A DNA stretch of 64,000 bases from Xenopus tropicalis (lineage: Eukaryota > Chordata > Amphibia > Anura > Pipidae), in contig NC_030683.2 of assembly GCF_000004195.4 (NCBI RefSeq), positions 3,379,133 through 3,443,132 of the forward strand, in the 5' to 3' direction. Position 1 is the first letter of the stretch. Each line of letters opens with the position of its first letter. Below are positions 34,163 through 46,489 of this stretch, piece after piece. The notes beneath the pieces are model-generated. The model saw only the letters and a program-made list of their open reading frames with translations. It made no database searches and had not been told where the DNA came from. The translations under genes and the position numbers were made by a program.

Positions 34163-37146
34163 GTAAATACAAATATACAGAGAAGGAATGTTCTGGGCAC
34201 ACAATAAGCTGTACCCCCATACTGTACTGTCTAAGGGAAACACTATGGCACCCCCTACCCATATGTATAAATACAAATATACAGAGAGGGAATGTTCTGG
34301 GCACACAATAAGCTGTACCCCCATACTGTACTGTCTAAGGGAAACACTATGGCACCCCCTACCCATATGTATAAATACAAATATACAGAGAAGGAATGTT
34401 CTGGGCACACAATGAGCTGTACCCCCATACTGTACTGTCTAAGGGAAACACTATGGCACCCCCTACCCATATGTATAAATACAAATATACAGAGAGGGAA
34501 TGTTCTGGGCACACAATAAGCTGTACCCCCATACTGTACTGTCTAAGGGAAACACTATGGCACCCCCTACCCATATGTATAAATACAAATATACAGAGAA
34601 GGAATGTTCTGGGCACACAATAAGCTGTACCCCCATACTGTACTGTCTAAGGGAAACACTATGGCACCTCCTACCCATATGTATAAATACAAATATACAG
34701 AGAAGGAATGTTCTGGGCACACAATAAGCTGTACCCTCATACTGTCTAAGGGAATCACTATGGCGGCTCCCTCCCATATGTATAAATACAAATATACAGA
34801 GAAGGAATGTTCTGGGCACACAATAAGCTGTACCCCCATACTGTACTGTCTAAGGGAATCACTATGGCGGCTCCCTCCCATATGTATAAATACAAATATA
34901 CAGAGAAGGAATGTTCTGGGCACACAATAAGCTGTACCCCCATACTGTACTGTCTAAGGGAAACACTATGGCACCCCCTACCCATATGTATAAATACAAA
35001 TATACAGAGAAGGAATGTTCTGGGCACACAATAAGCTGTACCCCCATACTGTACTGTCTAAGGGAAACACTATGGCACCCCCTACCCATATGTATAAATA
35101 CAAATATACAGAGAAGGAATGTTCTGGGCACACAATAAGCTGTACCCTCATACTGTACTGTCTAAGGGAAACACTATGGCACCTCCCTACCCATATGTAT
35201 AAATACAAATATACAGAGAAGGAATGTTCTGGGCACACAATAAGCTGTACCCTCATACTGTACTGTCTAAGGGAAACACTATGGCACCTCCTACCCATAT
35301 GTATAAATACAAATATACAGAGAAGGAATGTTCTGGGCACACAATAAGCTGTACCCTCATACTGTACTGTCTAAGGGAAACACTATGGCACCTCCTACCC
35401 ATATGTATAAATACAAATATACAGAGAAGGAATGTTCTGGGCACACAATAAGCTGTACCCCCATACTGTACTGTCTAAGGGAAACACTATGGCACCTCCT
35501 ACCCATATGTATAAATACAAATATACAGAGAAGGAATGTTCTGGGCACACAATAAGCTGTACCCTCATACTGTACTGTCTAAGGGAAACACTATGGCACC
35601 TCCTACCCATATGTATAAATACAAATATACAGAGAAGGAATGTTCTGGGCACACAATAAGCTGTACCCCATACTGTACTGTCTAAGGGAAACACTATGGC
35701 ACCCCCTACCCATATGTATAATACAAATATACAGAGAAGGAATGTTCTGGGCACACAATAAGCTGTACCCCTCATACTGTACTGTCTAAGGGAAACACTA
35801 TGGCACCTCCTACCCATATGTATAAATACAAATATACAGAGAGGAATGTTCTGGGCACACAATAAGCTGTACCCCCATACTGTACTGTCTAAGGGAAACA
35901 CTATGGCACCCCCTACCCATATGTATAAATACAAATATACAGAGAAGGAATGTTCTGGGCACACAATAAGCTGTACCCCCATACTGTACTGTCTAAGGGA
36001 AACACTATGGCACCTCCTACCCATATGTATAAATACAAATATACAGAGAAGGAATGTTCTGGGCACACAATAAGCTGTACCCCATACTGTACTGTCTAAG
36101 GGAAACACTATGGCACCCCTACCCATATGTATAAATACAAATATACAGAGAAGGAATGTTCTGGGCACACAATAAGCTGTACCCTCATACTGTACTGTCT
36201 AAGGGAATCACTATGGCGGCTCCCTACCCATATGTATAAATACAAATATACAGAGAAGGAATGTTCTGGGCACACAATAAGCTGTACCCCCATACTGTAC
36301 TGTCTAAGGGAAACACTATGGCACCCCCTACCCATATGTATAAATACAAATATACAGAGAGGGAATGTTCTGGGCACACAATAAGCTGTACCCCTCATAC
36401 TGTACTGTCTAAGGGAAACACTATGGCACCTCCTACCCATATGTATAAATACAAATATACAGAGAAGGAATGTTCTGGGCACACAAAGCTGTACCCCCAT
36501 ACTGTACTGTCTAAGGGAAACACTATGGCACCTCCTACCCATATGTATAAATACAAATATACAGAGAAGGAATGTTCTGGGCACACAATAAGCTGTACCC
36601 TCATACTGTACTGTCTAAGGGAAACACTATGGCACCCCCTACCCATATGTATAAATACAAATATACAGAGAAGGAATGTTCTGGGCACACAATAAGCTGT
36701 ACCCCATACTGTACTGTCTAAGGGAAACACTATGGCACCTCCCTACCCATATGTATAAATACAAATATACAGAGAAGGAATGTTCTGGGCACACAATAAG
36801 CTGTACCCCCATACTGTACTGTCTAAGGGAAACACTATGGCACCCCCTACCCATATGTATAAATACAAATATACAGAGAAGGAATGTTCTGGGCACACAA
36901 TAAGCTGTACCCCCATACTGTACTGTCTAAGGGAAACACTATGGCACCCCCTACCCATATGTATAAATACAAATATACAGAGAAGGAATGTTCTGGGCAC
37001 ACAATAAGCTGTACCCCCATACTGTACTGTCTAAGGGAAACACTATGGCACCCCCTACCCATATGTATAAATACAAATATACAGAGAGGGAATGTTCTGG
37101 GCACACAATAAGCTGTACCCCCATACTGTACTGTCTAAGGGAAACA
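34163..37146 (-). repeat. 104-bp family, cluster 3 (about 28.7 copies, the longest)
   Basis: Starts mid-unit at tgtaaatacaaatatacag and ends mid-unit at gggaaacaatatggggg. Copies from 34730 to 36730 are more varied: several have one- or two-base indels (taccctcat, cccctcat, missing taa near 36486). Three units carry the variant ggaatcactatggcggctcc (34752, 34856, 36207). The outer copies are near consensus. Confidence 0.97.
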
Positions 37147-37776
37147 ATATGGGGGTTACACCACATTTATATATACAAGGGCCCCCTGAGGACTCTATTG
37201 CCCCCGAGGGGCACCTGGGATATGAGCAGTGCCTGGGAGAAGAGAGCGAGTGTTGATAAAAGCCCCGTCCCATCAGTTTCTCGCCCCGTGAGCGCACAAT
37301 CATTTGTCACTCTCTGACCGCTATTGACCTGAGTGATTTGTAACCTTCAGCAGAAAGTATACAAAGGATTTCCAAATTCCCCAGTCGCCATCTGCTCAGC
37401 TTTATCTCCATTCAGTATTGTGAGAATAAACAGCGTGAAAAACTAACATGGAAGTCACATCCCCAGCAGGATCATACGGATTAGGGGGGGCATTCTGTGT
37501 CAGGCCAAGGAATTTGGGGGGCCCAGGTGTCGGAATAATCCAGGTTTCAGAGATGGGGAATAGTGACGCTCCAGTGGGGGCGCTGGGGGGACATCTGGAA
37601 GCCCAAAGCTTCTCTGCCGTTACCCAATGTCACGGAAAAGCCTTCTTTGCACTCTCTCACTTCACTCGGCTCTGGGAGGGTTATGGGAGTTGTAGTTTAA
37701 CCCCAGATATAACTGCTTCTGACTGGAGAAGACTAACATAGAGCACACAGAATATTACTGGGCAAGTTCAACTAAA
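37147..37776. other. single-copy spacer
   Basis: Non-repetitive sequence. About 37320-37440 is mildly CNE-like. The motif gggagttgtagttt near 37686 is a short dispersed motif. Confidence 0.3.
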
Positions 37777-38192
37777 CCAGGCGAGGCCAGGGTCGGACTG
37801 GGAAAATACCTGGTGGGCCCCAGTGGCCCAGACCCAACCCCTATTGCTGCTTCCTTTGGCCTCCAAAGTCCTCCCCTGATGCGTTTCACATACATGTTCA
37901 GGGGAGGACGTCGGACAGGGGCCCCTGCGGGATGGGGGGTGGTTTAGGGCTGCCGCCCCAGGGACCCCGCACCCCTCAAGGTGCCTCCTACGACCGGGTG
38001 CGGGGTCCCTGGGGTGGCAGCCCTAAACCACCCCCCATCCCGCAGGGGCCCCTGTCCGACGTCCTCCCCTGAACACGTATGTGAAACGCGTCAGGGGAGG
38101 ACTTTGGAGGCCAAAGGAAGCAGCAATAGGGTCGGGTCTGGGCCACTGGGGCCCACCAGGTATTTTCCCAGTCCGACCCTGGCCTCGCCTGG
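37777..38192. repeat. 416-bp near-perfect inverted repeat with hAT-like termini
   Basis: The left arm 37777-37974 and right arm 37996-38192 are reverse complements with about five differences, mostly C/T changes at CpG, around a 21-base loop. Both arms contain ggtcggactgggaaaatacc and acgtcggacaggggcccctg. The hAT-like terminus cagggtcggactggg begins 11 bp inside each end, so the symmetry includes flanking bases. Confidence 0.95.
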
Positions 38193-38478
38193 GGGGCTGC
38201 ACCCTCCTACAGAAACCCACGTCAATAGGGACTCGCGGCCTGGGAGAGTCCTCCCTGTGTATAAAGAGGAGGAAGAACGGGTCTCGCTCGGCTGAAGCCA
38301 TAAAACAAGCACAGAAAGTGATGCGGGCGGTTGGCGCAGATGAGGCGTGCAGGGCATTACCCGGGGCAGATCTGCGGGGACAATAACATTCCCCATTGTC
38401 TCACTGAGGCAGGTGTGGCTCTCTCACTGGGAAGGTGTTGGCCTGAATACACAGCTTTGTGGCTTGGGTCTGTCTCAC
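38193..38478. other. single-copy spacer between two inverted repeats
   Basis: Non-repetitive sequence; nothing recognised. Confidence 0.3.
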
Positions 38479-38789
38479 TCACTTACACTCTCGGCTCCCA
38501 GCCCATATTGCAGTCTCCTCTAGGGGGAGCTAATGGGTTGGGTTCCAATCACCTAGAACTAATCATTAGGGTTGAGGAGACTGCCTTATACAGAAGCTTT
38601 AGCCTATAGGATAAACCCATGTAAATGGAGCTTGTTTGGAATTCATTCCCAGAATTCCTTTTGTTTATTGGTATCTGTATGAGGCAGTCTCCTCAACCCG
38701 AATGATTTGTTGTAGGTGATTGGAACCCAACCCATTAGCTCCCCCTACAGGAGACTGCAATATGGGCTGGGAGCCGAGAGTGTAAGTGA
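38479..38789. repeat. 311-bp inverted repeat, 116-bp arms, about 79-base loop
   Basis: The left arm 38479-38594 and right arm 38674-38789 are reverse complements with about six differences. Each contains ctcggctcccagcccatatt. The sequence just right of it (gcacaaaacgcgttaggtaa) is, from memory, a common Xenopus repeat motif, so the inverted repeat may be part of a larger foldback element. Confidence 0.92.
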
Positions 38790-39426
38790 CTTGGCCTATG
38801 ATGAAGTGCATTATAGGCACAAAACGCGTTAGGTAATAAATACACATCTTTACTCCATTGAGCCGCCATCTTTGGAGTGCTTGTCCAGATTTGATGATAT
38901 GGTCTATCCGGTCCAAACCCACATTTGGGACTCATTTCCCCCCCCCCCCCCGGTTCCTATCAATATCATGATCAAAAGTATCAGACGAACCCTGGACGTT
39001 CCCAAAATCCCATTATTTGCACGGAATGGCAGAGATTTGGGGCGGATATATTCTGGGGATAGGGAAATGGGCCAAGTTCTGGTCCCGGTGGGAGCGGGTG
39101 GTGGAGCGAAAGTCGCTTTGTGACTAATTTGGGGGAATTTGCTGAGGTTTTGACATTTCGAGCATTTCCCGAGCCTTGATGCTTTGCTCGGAGCCGGTAT
39201 TCTGGTGCCGGTCGGAAGGGAACTGGGGGCCCTGACTCAGCGGAACCGTAAGGCGCTGAGTAAATGGGAAGTCACTGGCGACTCGGGTTCCCCTTTTATT
39301 TTCCCACGCTCTGCGTGACGCAGCACTTTGTGCCTTTCGCTTTCTACATCGGCCTCTTGTAACACGGGCAGAACCCACGGCACAAATATGGCTCATTGGG
39401 CATTTGGCACTTTTTTCCCCCATACC
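38790..39426. other. single-copy DNA
   Basis: A C run is at 38938-38950. The remainder is non-repetitive with some CpG. No exon was recognised. Confidence 0.3.
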
Positions 39427-39970
39427 GTGCCCCTTTTGGACCACTGGGTCCCCTGGAAGCCAATAGAAAATTCCTTGTGTGTGTAGTTAATAAATGAGCC
39501 TCTCGTCGGTTGCATGGGGTTGCTGGGAGTTGTAGTTAAAACTGATTGGAATTATCCATGGAAGCTTTGGAGGAAAGAGAGATTTTCCCAGGGCAGAATC
39601 CAACGTGTAACGTGATCACCCGTTCCATAGGCCCCGCCTGCTTACCCATAATGCCATCTGTATATGTCACATGGTATAAGTGAAATAGCGAAGGGCATAC
39701 TGTGGCCCTTTTGGACCACTGGGCCCCCTGGAAGCCAAATTCCGTATAAGTTTGTGTGTAGTTAATAAATGAGCCTTTCGTTGGCTGTCTGGGGTTGCTG
39801 GGAGTTGTAGTTAAAACCGATTGGAATTATCCATGGAAGCTTTGGAGGAAAGAGAGATTTTCCTAGGGCAGAATCCAACGTGTAACGTGATCACCCATTC
39901 CACAGGCTCCACCCCCTTACCCATAATGCCCTCTGTATATGTCACATGGTATAAGTGAAACAGCGAAGGG
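39427..39970. repeat. about 275-bp tandem duplication, 2 copies
   Basis: ttttggaccactggg occurs at about 39434 and 39709, and the following 270 bp are about 90% alike (ccatggaagctttggaggaa, ccaacgtgtaacgtgatcac). Each copy holds the short dispersed motif gctgggagttgtagtt. Confidence 0.93.
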
Positions 39971-41617
39971 GCAGCAGAGATTTCCAGGGGGGCAGAAGGC
40001 AGCGGTTGGGGCTTATTCGGTGCCAAATGCGTCAGAGGGAGAAGCACAAGCGCAGCGCCCCGTGCCATCTGGACCAGTTCTGAGAATCGGTGCCGTATTT
40101 ACACCAGGGTTGCGCAATGTTTACAGTACGGAGGCTCCGATAAATAAGCCCCTTGTTCCCCGGCTCAGCAATGACAGAGCGCTAATGAGGCCGGCGCGGG
40201 ACGCTCGCCGTCTGGGGCAACAATGCCACGTTTGATGGGAGAACAATCCCCTGGGAAGTGGCGATGCCTCCCTGCCAGCTTTTCTCAATTAAGTGACCAC
40301 AAGAGGCGAAGAGCCATTACGCCGGGGACTGCGGGAGACAAAGCTCGGCACTGTCTGCGCTGCTCAACCACAAGGAACATTTCCACGGAAAGAAAAAAAC
40401 ACAAACCAAAAAGGGCCCGAAAGACACAAAAGTGCCGTAAATCCAGATTTTCTTGCTCCGATTTAACACCGTCAGCCGTTTATATGGGGGGGGGTCGTAT
40501 CTAGGGGGGTTCCGCCGAAGATCCAGTAACGTCAAACGAGGGGACGAAGTTTAGGGTCGTCCATTTTGGACAAAGTGCCAACCTGTCTCGCCCCAATTAC
40601 CAACAACCAATCAGCGATGATTCATTCTGGGCAGTAAAAAAAGCTTGAAAGTTTATTGGTAAAGGGCAAGTGCGCCTGGGAAATTAACCGTTAAAATAAA
40701 TCATAAACGTCATTCCCTTTCCCCCTCCCACCTACAGGAACAAGATTTCGGGGTGTTTGGCAGAAGGAATTTCACTAATTTACTCCCCCAATTTCTTTCC
40801 CACCAGTCACTTGGTTCCTGCCAACAAGTAGAATGTCAAAAATATGCCCCATACACACATGGCCACGCCCTGATCCACAGTGACCACACCCCAATATGTC
40901 AAAACTCCACCCACTTAAGTCCCCTCAGCTATGGGGCCCTATTCCCCGTCTCCCACTAATGGCGGTGGCCCTCGATGCCCACAATGCAATGCATAGGACT
41001 GGGGTGGGGTTTGGGTGGGTTACGTTGGGATGTGGGTGTAGGGGGCCCCACTTTTCCTCACAGCACCCCTTTCTGGCAGTATAAGGAACGCATGTGGGAG
41101 AGGCAATGCATAACTGCACCAATCAGAAGGCTACGCTGGTTACACTGGAATGCTGGGTAATTAACCATTGCACCACCCGCCCACCCTGCTGTTCCATGAA
41201 TCTCCCAATGAGCAGCCAATGGACCCGCTAAGGATCGCGGTGATTGGTTGCTTTTTGTTGCTAATAATTCATTGCTAAATGGCTCCGAGCAGCGACCCGG
41301 CCCCTCTTTGTGCCCAAACGCAGATACGGATTCTCCATTCGCCGGCACCGGATGATAAGGACACGGAGCCAAATGGAATTATTACAGATAAGGAGTTTGT
41401 TTGAATAACGTCCGACATACAATTATACACCTAAATGCGGATATTTCCATTTAATGCAATACGGGTTTATTCTGCTAGAAAGGGACGATTTGCGGCGCTT
41501 TGTGGCCCAAACATGGCTCTGGGTATTTAGTGGCATAGAAACGGCTGCTAATAGTGTCAGATACTGATACAGAGACCACAGGGGCATCGGCACAGGGCCA
41601 CACTAACAAACTGCTCA
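39971..41617. other. single-copy intronic DNA, CNE-like about 40130-40480
   Basis: Long non-repetitive stretch. About 40130-40480 has enhancer-like texture (cagcttttctcaattaagtg, cgctaatgaggccggcgcg). About 41400-41510 is AT-rich. No exon with splice sites was recognised. Confidence 0.35.
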
Positions 41618-42357
41618 GTGCTGCCCCCTCTGGCTGGACTATTGCCCCCCTCTGGCTGGACTATTGCCCCCTCTGGCTGGACTACTGCCCCCTCTGGCTG
41701 GACTATTGCCCCCTCTGGCTGCACTTTTGCCCCCCTCTGGCCGGACTACTGCCCCCTCTGGCCGGACAACTGCCCCCCTCTGCCCGGACTATGGCCCCCT
41801 CTGGCTGGACAACTGCCCCCTCTGCCCGGACTATGGCCCCCTCTGGCTGGACTACTGCCCCCTCTGCAAGGACTATTGCCCACTCTGACAGGACTATGGC
41901 CCCCTCTGGCTAGACAACTGCCCACTCTGACAGGACTATAGCCCCTTCTGGCTGGACTATTGCCCCCTCTGGCTAGACAACCGCCCACTCTGACAGGACT
42001 ATAGCCCCCTCTGGCCGGACTATTGCCCCCTCTGGCCGGACGATTGCCCCCTCTGCAAGGACTATTATCCACTCTGACAGGACTATTGTCCACTCTGACA
42101 GGACTATGGCCCCCTCTGGCAGGACTATTGCCCCCTCTGGCTAGACAACTGCCCACTCTGACAGGACTATAGCCCCCTCTGGCCGGACTATTGCCCCCTC
42201 TGGCCGGACTATTGCCCCCTCTGGCCGGACTATTGCCCCCTCTGGCCGGACTATTGCCCCCTCTGGCCGGACGATTGCCCCCTCTGGCAGGACTATTGTC
42301 CCTTCTGGCTGGACTATTGCCCCCTCTGGCTGGACTATTGCCCCCTCTGGCTGGATG
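41618..42357. repeat. 21-bp minisatellite, about 35 copies
   Basis: The core is gccccctctggctggacta. Variants (ggccgg, ggcagg, gcccgg, gcaagg, tgacagg) form interleaved patterns, pointing to duplication of multi-unit blocks. Repeat-driven frames run through all readings. Confidence 0.95.
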
Positions 42358-43479
42358 ATTACCCCATACTGATGCCAACCTAGGGCTGAAGGCAGCAGGA
42401 AGGCCAACTGACACCGGCACAATGATCATGATCCATCTGCTCGGAAGCCGGGGCTAAATCTAATCCACAGGATTTAAACAACTGCCCCCAAAATGTTGCA
42501 AGCAAAGGCAAAGGCCTCCCCTGCCGGGCTGCCCGGGGGTCTCAGGGTTATCAGGATGGAGCTGACAGCACTAATCATGGCAGAAAGCATTCCGGGGCCA
42601 GGGGGTTGCTATTAGCAGCTAATACCCAGACAGGCTTTATTTTAACTAGCACAGTAAAACAAACAACTAGTCCTTATGGTTATGGCTAAAGCACTTACTC
42701 GCTGCTCCTGGGAATGTGCCCCGCGGGGGGGGGGGCAGAACTGATGGACATCGGACATTTTAAGGACAAACCTTTTATAAACAAAGATCTGCAATTAAAC
42801 GCTGCTTTGTGGGCAATAAATGGCCCAATCATTGGCAGGGGGGGACTTTATCTACTGAAGAAGGACAGGTGGCCAAGTGGCATCTCTACACGACTTGTAG
42901 CTAAGGGGGTCTGACAAGGGGGTCCTGATACAGCACCCCCAGAGCAGCATGTGTGGGTACAGGAGAGCAACGTAAAGGTACAATGTAAAGGGTAAAATGG
43001 CAACAAAAACACTTTTTGGCCAATATGTGCCCCTTCGGCAACCAACCCCCAGCACCCAATGACATCCCATGATTCCCCATTACAGTCTATACATATGTAC
43101 AACGCAGAAAAAATAGGAACATACAAGTTCTTTATAATTATATATTTATCTCAATCCGGTTCTGCTAGGGAAGTCCACACAGAAGTTCCCACCATAGGAT
43201 TCCCACCATTAGCCACAGACTGGGCATCATCTCTACGTACGCTCTACGTTCCCTTACAAAGTAACGTCCCATTAAGAACAGCAAACTGAACAGTGCTACT
43301 TGCTGGCTGAGTAGTGAATACGCCCTACTCACTGCCCCAAGAGTTGTTTGTAGCCCCAGGAAACTGCCCAAAATCCAATACTGACTGGTGAAGTGTGCAA
43401 GGGTGTTGAGGACTGTGGATACTGCCGCCCTTGCAGTTATGTTCCAATATTTGGCCAAGAACAACCATGACTTTTAGTG
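42358..43479. other. single-copy intronic DNA
   Basis: A short G run is at 42725. The rest is non-repetitive, with AT-rich parts near 42640-42690 and 43120-43150. No exon or repeat was recognised. Confidence 0.3.
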
Positions 43480-44110
43480 CTTCTTGCAAGGCCCACCTCC
43501 CACAATCTTGGTCTTGAGTTGGACTTCTCTTCAGTGTCCATGCTGAGTGAGACTTGAAAGCCCTCAAATCTTGCTCAAGTTTGACCCTTTGTAGTCTCTG
43601 ACTGCCCAAGTTCCAGACTAGACCAAATGTGCATATGGCTTTACTTTGCTCAGTGCTAAAGTGGTCTTCATGTCAAGAAGAGTCAGAAGGCGGCCAGTGT
43701 TTAATGGTCCTGGTCATGCCCCAACTTGCTATACATCAGCAGTTGGTCTTGGCTTGGCCTATGACAACAGTGCTTCTTCCAAGGCCAATGTAAAGTTTTA
43801 AACAAGTCCTACTAGACTTGATCTTGACTCTAGACTTCCCGCTTCCAATCCTGGTCTTAGTTGGATTAGATTCTCTTTGAAACCCCTCAAATCAGAAGCG
43901 GCCAGAGTTTAATGGTCCTGGTCATGCCCCAACTTGCTATACATCGGCAGTTGGTCTTGGCTTGGCCTATGACAACAGTGCTTCTTCCAAGGCCAATATA
44001 AAGTCTTGACTTGACTCTAGACTTCCCGCTTCCAATCCTGGTCTTGAGTTGGATTAGATACTCTTCAGATAACACTGAAACCCCTCAAGTCTTGCTCAAG
44101 TTGGACCCTG
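43480..44110. repeat. about 207-bp degenerate tandem duplication, 2 copies plus fragments
   Basis: tttaatggtcctggtcatgc occurs at about 43701 and 43909; the following 190 bp match with small deletions (ccaacttgctatacatc, ggcctatgacaacagtgct). cttgctcaagtttgaccct-like fragments occur at both ends. Confidence 0.85.
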
Positions 44111-44734
44111 TCTCAATCCTAAGTGGGACTTTGACTACCTAGGTTCCAGAATTGACACATTCATGAGCTTCTTTGCACCCCGATGTACCCTCTGAATAAC
44201 GTAGAGCGGTGAAGAAACTTTATTTGGGAACTTGACTTTTGATTATGGGAATCACCTTGCCTAGGACTAAGGTGAACTACTTTTTCATTAGAAACAGGCT
44301 TTTGAGCAACGCACCAAAGTACAATACAAGCACTGATTTGTGTTCTAATTCCAAGAATAAGCGAACACTTAATGTCTGGGTTTCATTAGCAGACAATGCG
44401 CAGCTTGTCTCTCGCAGGAAAGATCTCTGGGCTGAACACGAAGCAGCAGTCCCAATGTCCCGCTGAAGGGGTTAACCAATAAAGTACGCCAGATACAGGG
44501 AGAACACAGGGTTGCTTAGTTCTGCTGCGCAAACGTGCCAGGCCGTGTAGTTTACGCTTCTAGCTGGATTTTCCATCCCAGCTTTGGTATTGGACAAATA
44601 CAGAGATTGGATCCAAGAACAACTGCAAGAGGGGCTGGGATGTCACGGGATGAAAACTTGCTGGTCTGGGGGAGTAGACAGTTGCGTGGCCAAGAGCTTA
44701 TCATCAGGGTCTGGTCTGGATTGGCTCCCTTGGG
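44111..44734. other. single-copy spacer
   Basis: Non-repetitive sequence. About 44230-44420 is AT-rich (cattagaaacaggcttttga). No exon is seen. Confidence 0.3.
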
Positions 44735-46489
44735 TCACTCCAGTGCTGAGTTACTAGACACTTCCTGTAGGCCATCTATGGGCTGAGAGTTATTGGCACT
44801 AGACTACTCCAATGGGTCATTTAGAGATTAAGATTTATGGGTACCAGGCAGAGCACCCACTGATGACTCAAGTGTTGAGAGTTATGGGTTCTAGACACCC
44901 CCAGTAGGCCACCTATGGGCTGAGAGTAATTGACACTAGACTACTCCAATGGGTCATTTAGAGATTAAGATTTATGGGTACCAGGCAGAGCACCCACTGA
45001 TGACTCAAGTGTTGAGAGTTATGGGTTCTAGACACCCCCAGTAGGCCACCTATGGGCTGAGAGTAATTGACACTAGACTACTCCAATGGGTCATTTAGAG
45101 ATTAAGATTTATGGGTACCAGGCAGAGCATCCACTGATGACTTAAGGGTTGAGTTATAGGTTCTAGACCCCTCCTGTAGGCCACCTATGGGCTGAGAGTT
45201 ATTGGCACTAGACTACTCCAATGGGCCATTTAGAGATTAAGATTTATGGGTATCAGACACAGCACCCACTGATGATGCAAGGGTTGAGAGTTATGGGTTC
45301 TAGACACCCCCAGTAGGCCTCCCATGGTCTGAGAGTTATTGACACTAGACTACTCCAATGGGTCATTTAGAGATTAAAATTTAGGGGTATCAGACACAGC
45401 ACCCACTGATGACGCAAGGGTTAAGAGTTATGGGTTCTAGACACCCCCAGTAGGCCACCTATGGGCTGAGAGTTATTGACACTAGACTACTCCAATGGGT
45501 CATTTAGAGATTAAGATTTATGGGTACCAGGCAGAGCACCCACTGATGACTTAAGGGTTGAGTTATAGGTTCTAGACCCCTCCTGTAGGCCACCTATGGG
45601 CTGAGAGTTATTGGCACTAGACTACTCCAATGGGCCATTTAGAGATTAAGATTTATGGGTATCAGACACACCACCCACTGATGATGCAAGGGTTGAGAGT
45701 TATGGGTTCTAGACACCCCCAGTAGGCCTCCCATGGGCTGAGAGTTATTGACACTAGACTACTCCAATGGGTCATTTAGAGATTAAAATTTAGGGGTATC
45801 AGACACAGCACCCACTGATGATGCAAGGGTTAAGAGTTATGGGTTCTAGACACCATCTGTAGGTCAACAATGGGCTGAGAGTTATGGGCACTAGTCTACT
45901 CCAATGGGTCATTTAGAGATTAAGATTTATGGGTACCAGGCAGAGCACCCACTGATGACTTAAGGGTTGAGTTATAGGTTCTAGACCCCTCCTGTAGGCC
46001 ACCTATGGGCTGAGAGTTATTGGCACTAGACTACTCCAATGGGTCATTTAGAGATTAAGATTTATGGGTACCAGACACAGCACCCACTGATGACTCAAGG
46101 GTTGAGAGTTTTGGGTTCTAGACACCATGTGTAGGTCCCCTATGGCCTGAGACTAATGCAGGGTTGGACTGGTGCTCCAGGGGCCGCCACACCCCCAAGA
46201 GGACCCACCAAGGCCCCCCCACCCCTCCCAAGGGCCCCTCGTAGGCCCCCCAACCCCCTGCCCCAAGCATGCGTACAATAAATTTAACTTCAGATGCGTA
46301 GGGGGAGGGAGATCAGTGGCCCAAGGGAGCGCAACAGGGATCTGGTCTGTGTTTTTTCCTGATGCCCCACCAGCCCAGTCTGACCCTGGACTAATGGGCA
46401 CTAGACCCCTCCTGTATGGGCTAAGTGTAATGGGCACTAGTCTACCCCAATGGGTCACTGAAAGATTAAGATTTCTGGGTACCAGACAC
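44735..46489. repeat. 137-bp tandem array, about 11 copies, interrupted by a hAT MITE
   Basis: gactactccaatgggtcat occurs at 44802, 44939 and 45076, giving 137 bp. Copies have diverged noticeably (dacaccccc/accatctgt; ggcagagc/gacacagc). Alternating variants suggest a two- or three-unit higher-order repeat. The array resumes for about one unit after the MITE. Confidence 0.94.
46159..46388. mobile_element. hAT MITE, 230 bp, inserted in the 137-bp array
   Basis: The left end cagggttggactgg and the inverted right end cagggtcagactggg are hAT-type. An exact 8-bp duplication gactaatg lies at 46151-46158 and 46389-46396, within a 137-bp unit. There is no coding capacity. Confidence 0.92.

Noticed and set aside
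40295..40320. CTCF site (gaccacaagaggcg)
   Set aside because: It lacks the GGGGC part of the core and has several mismatches to the consensus.
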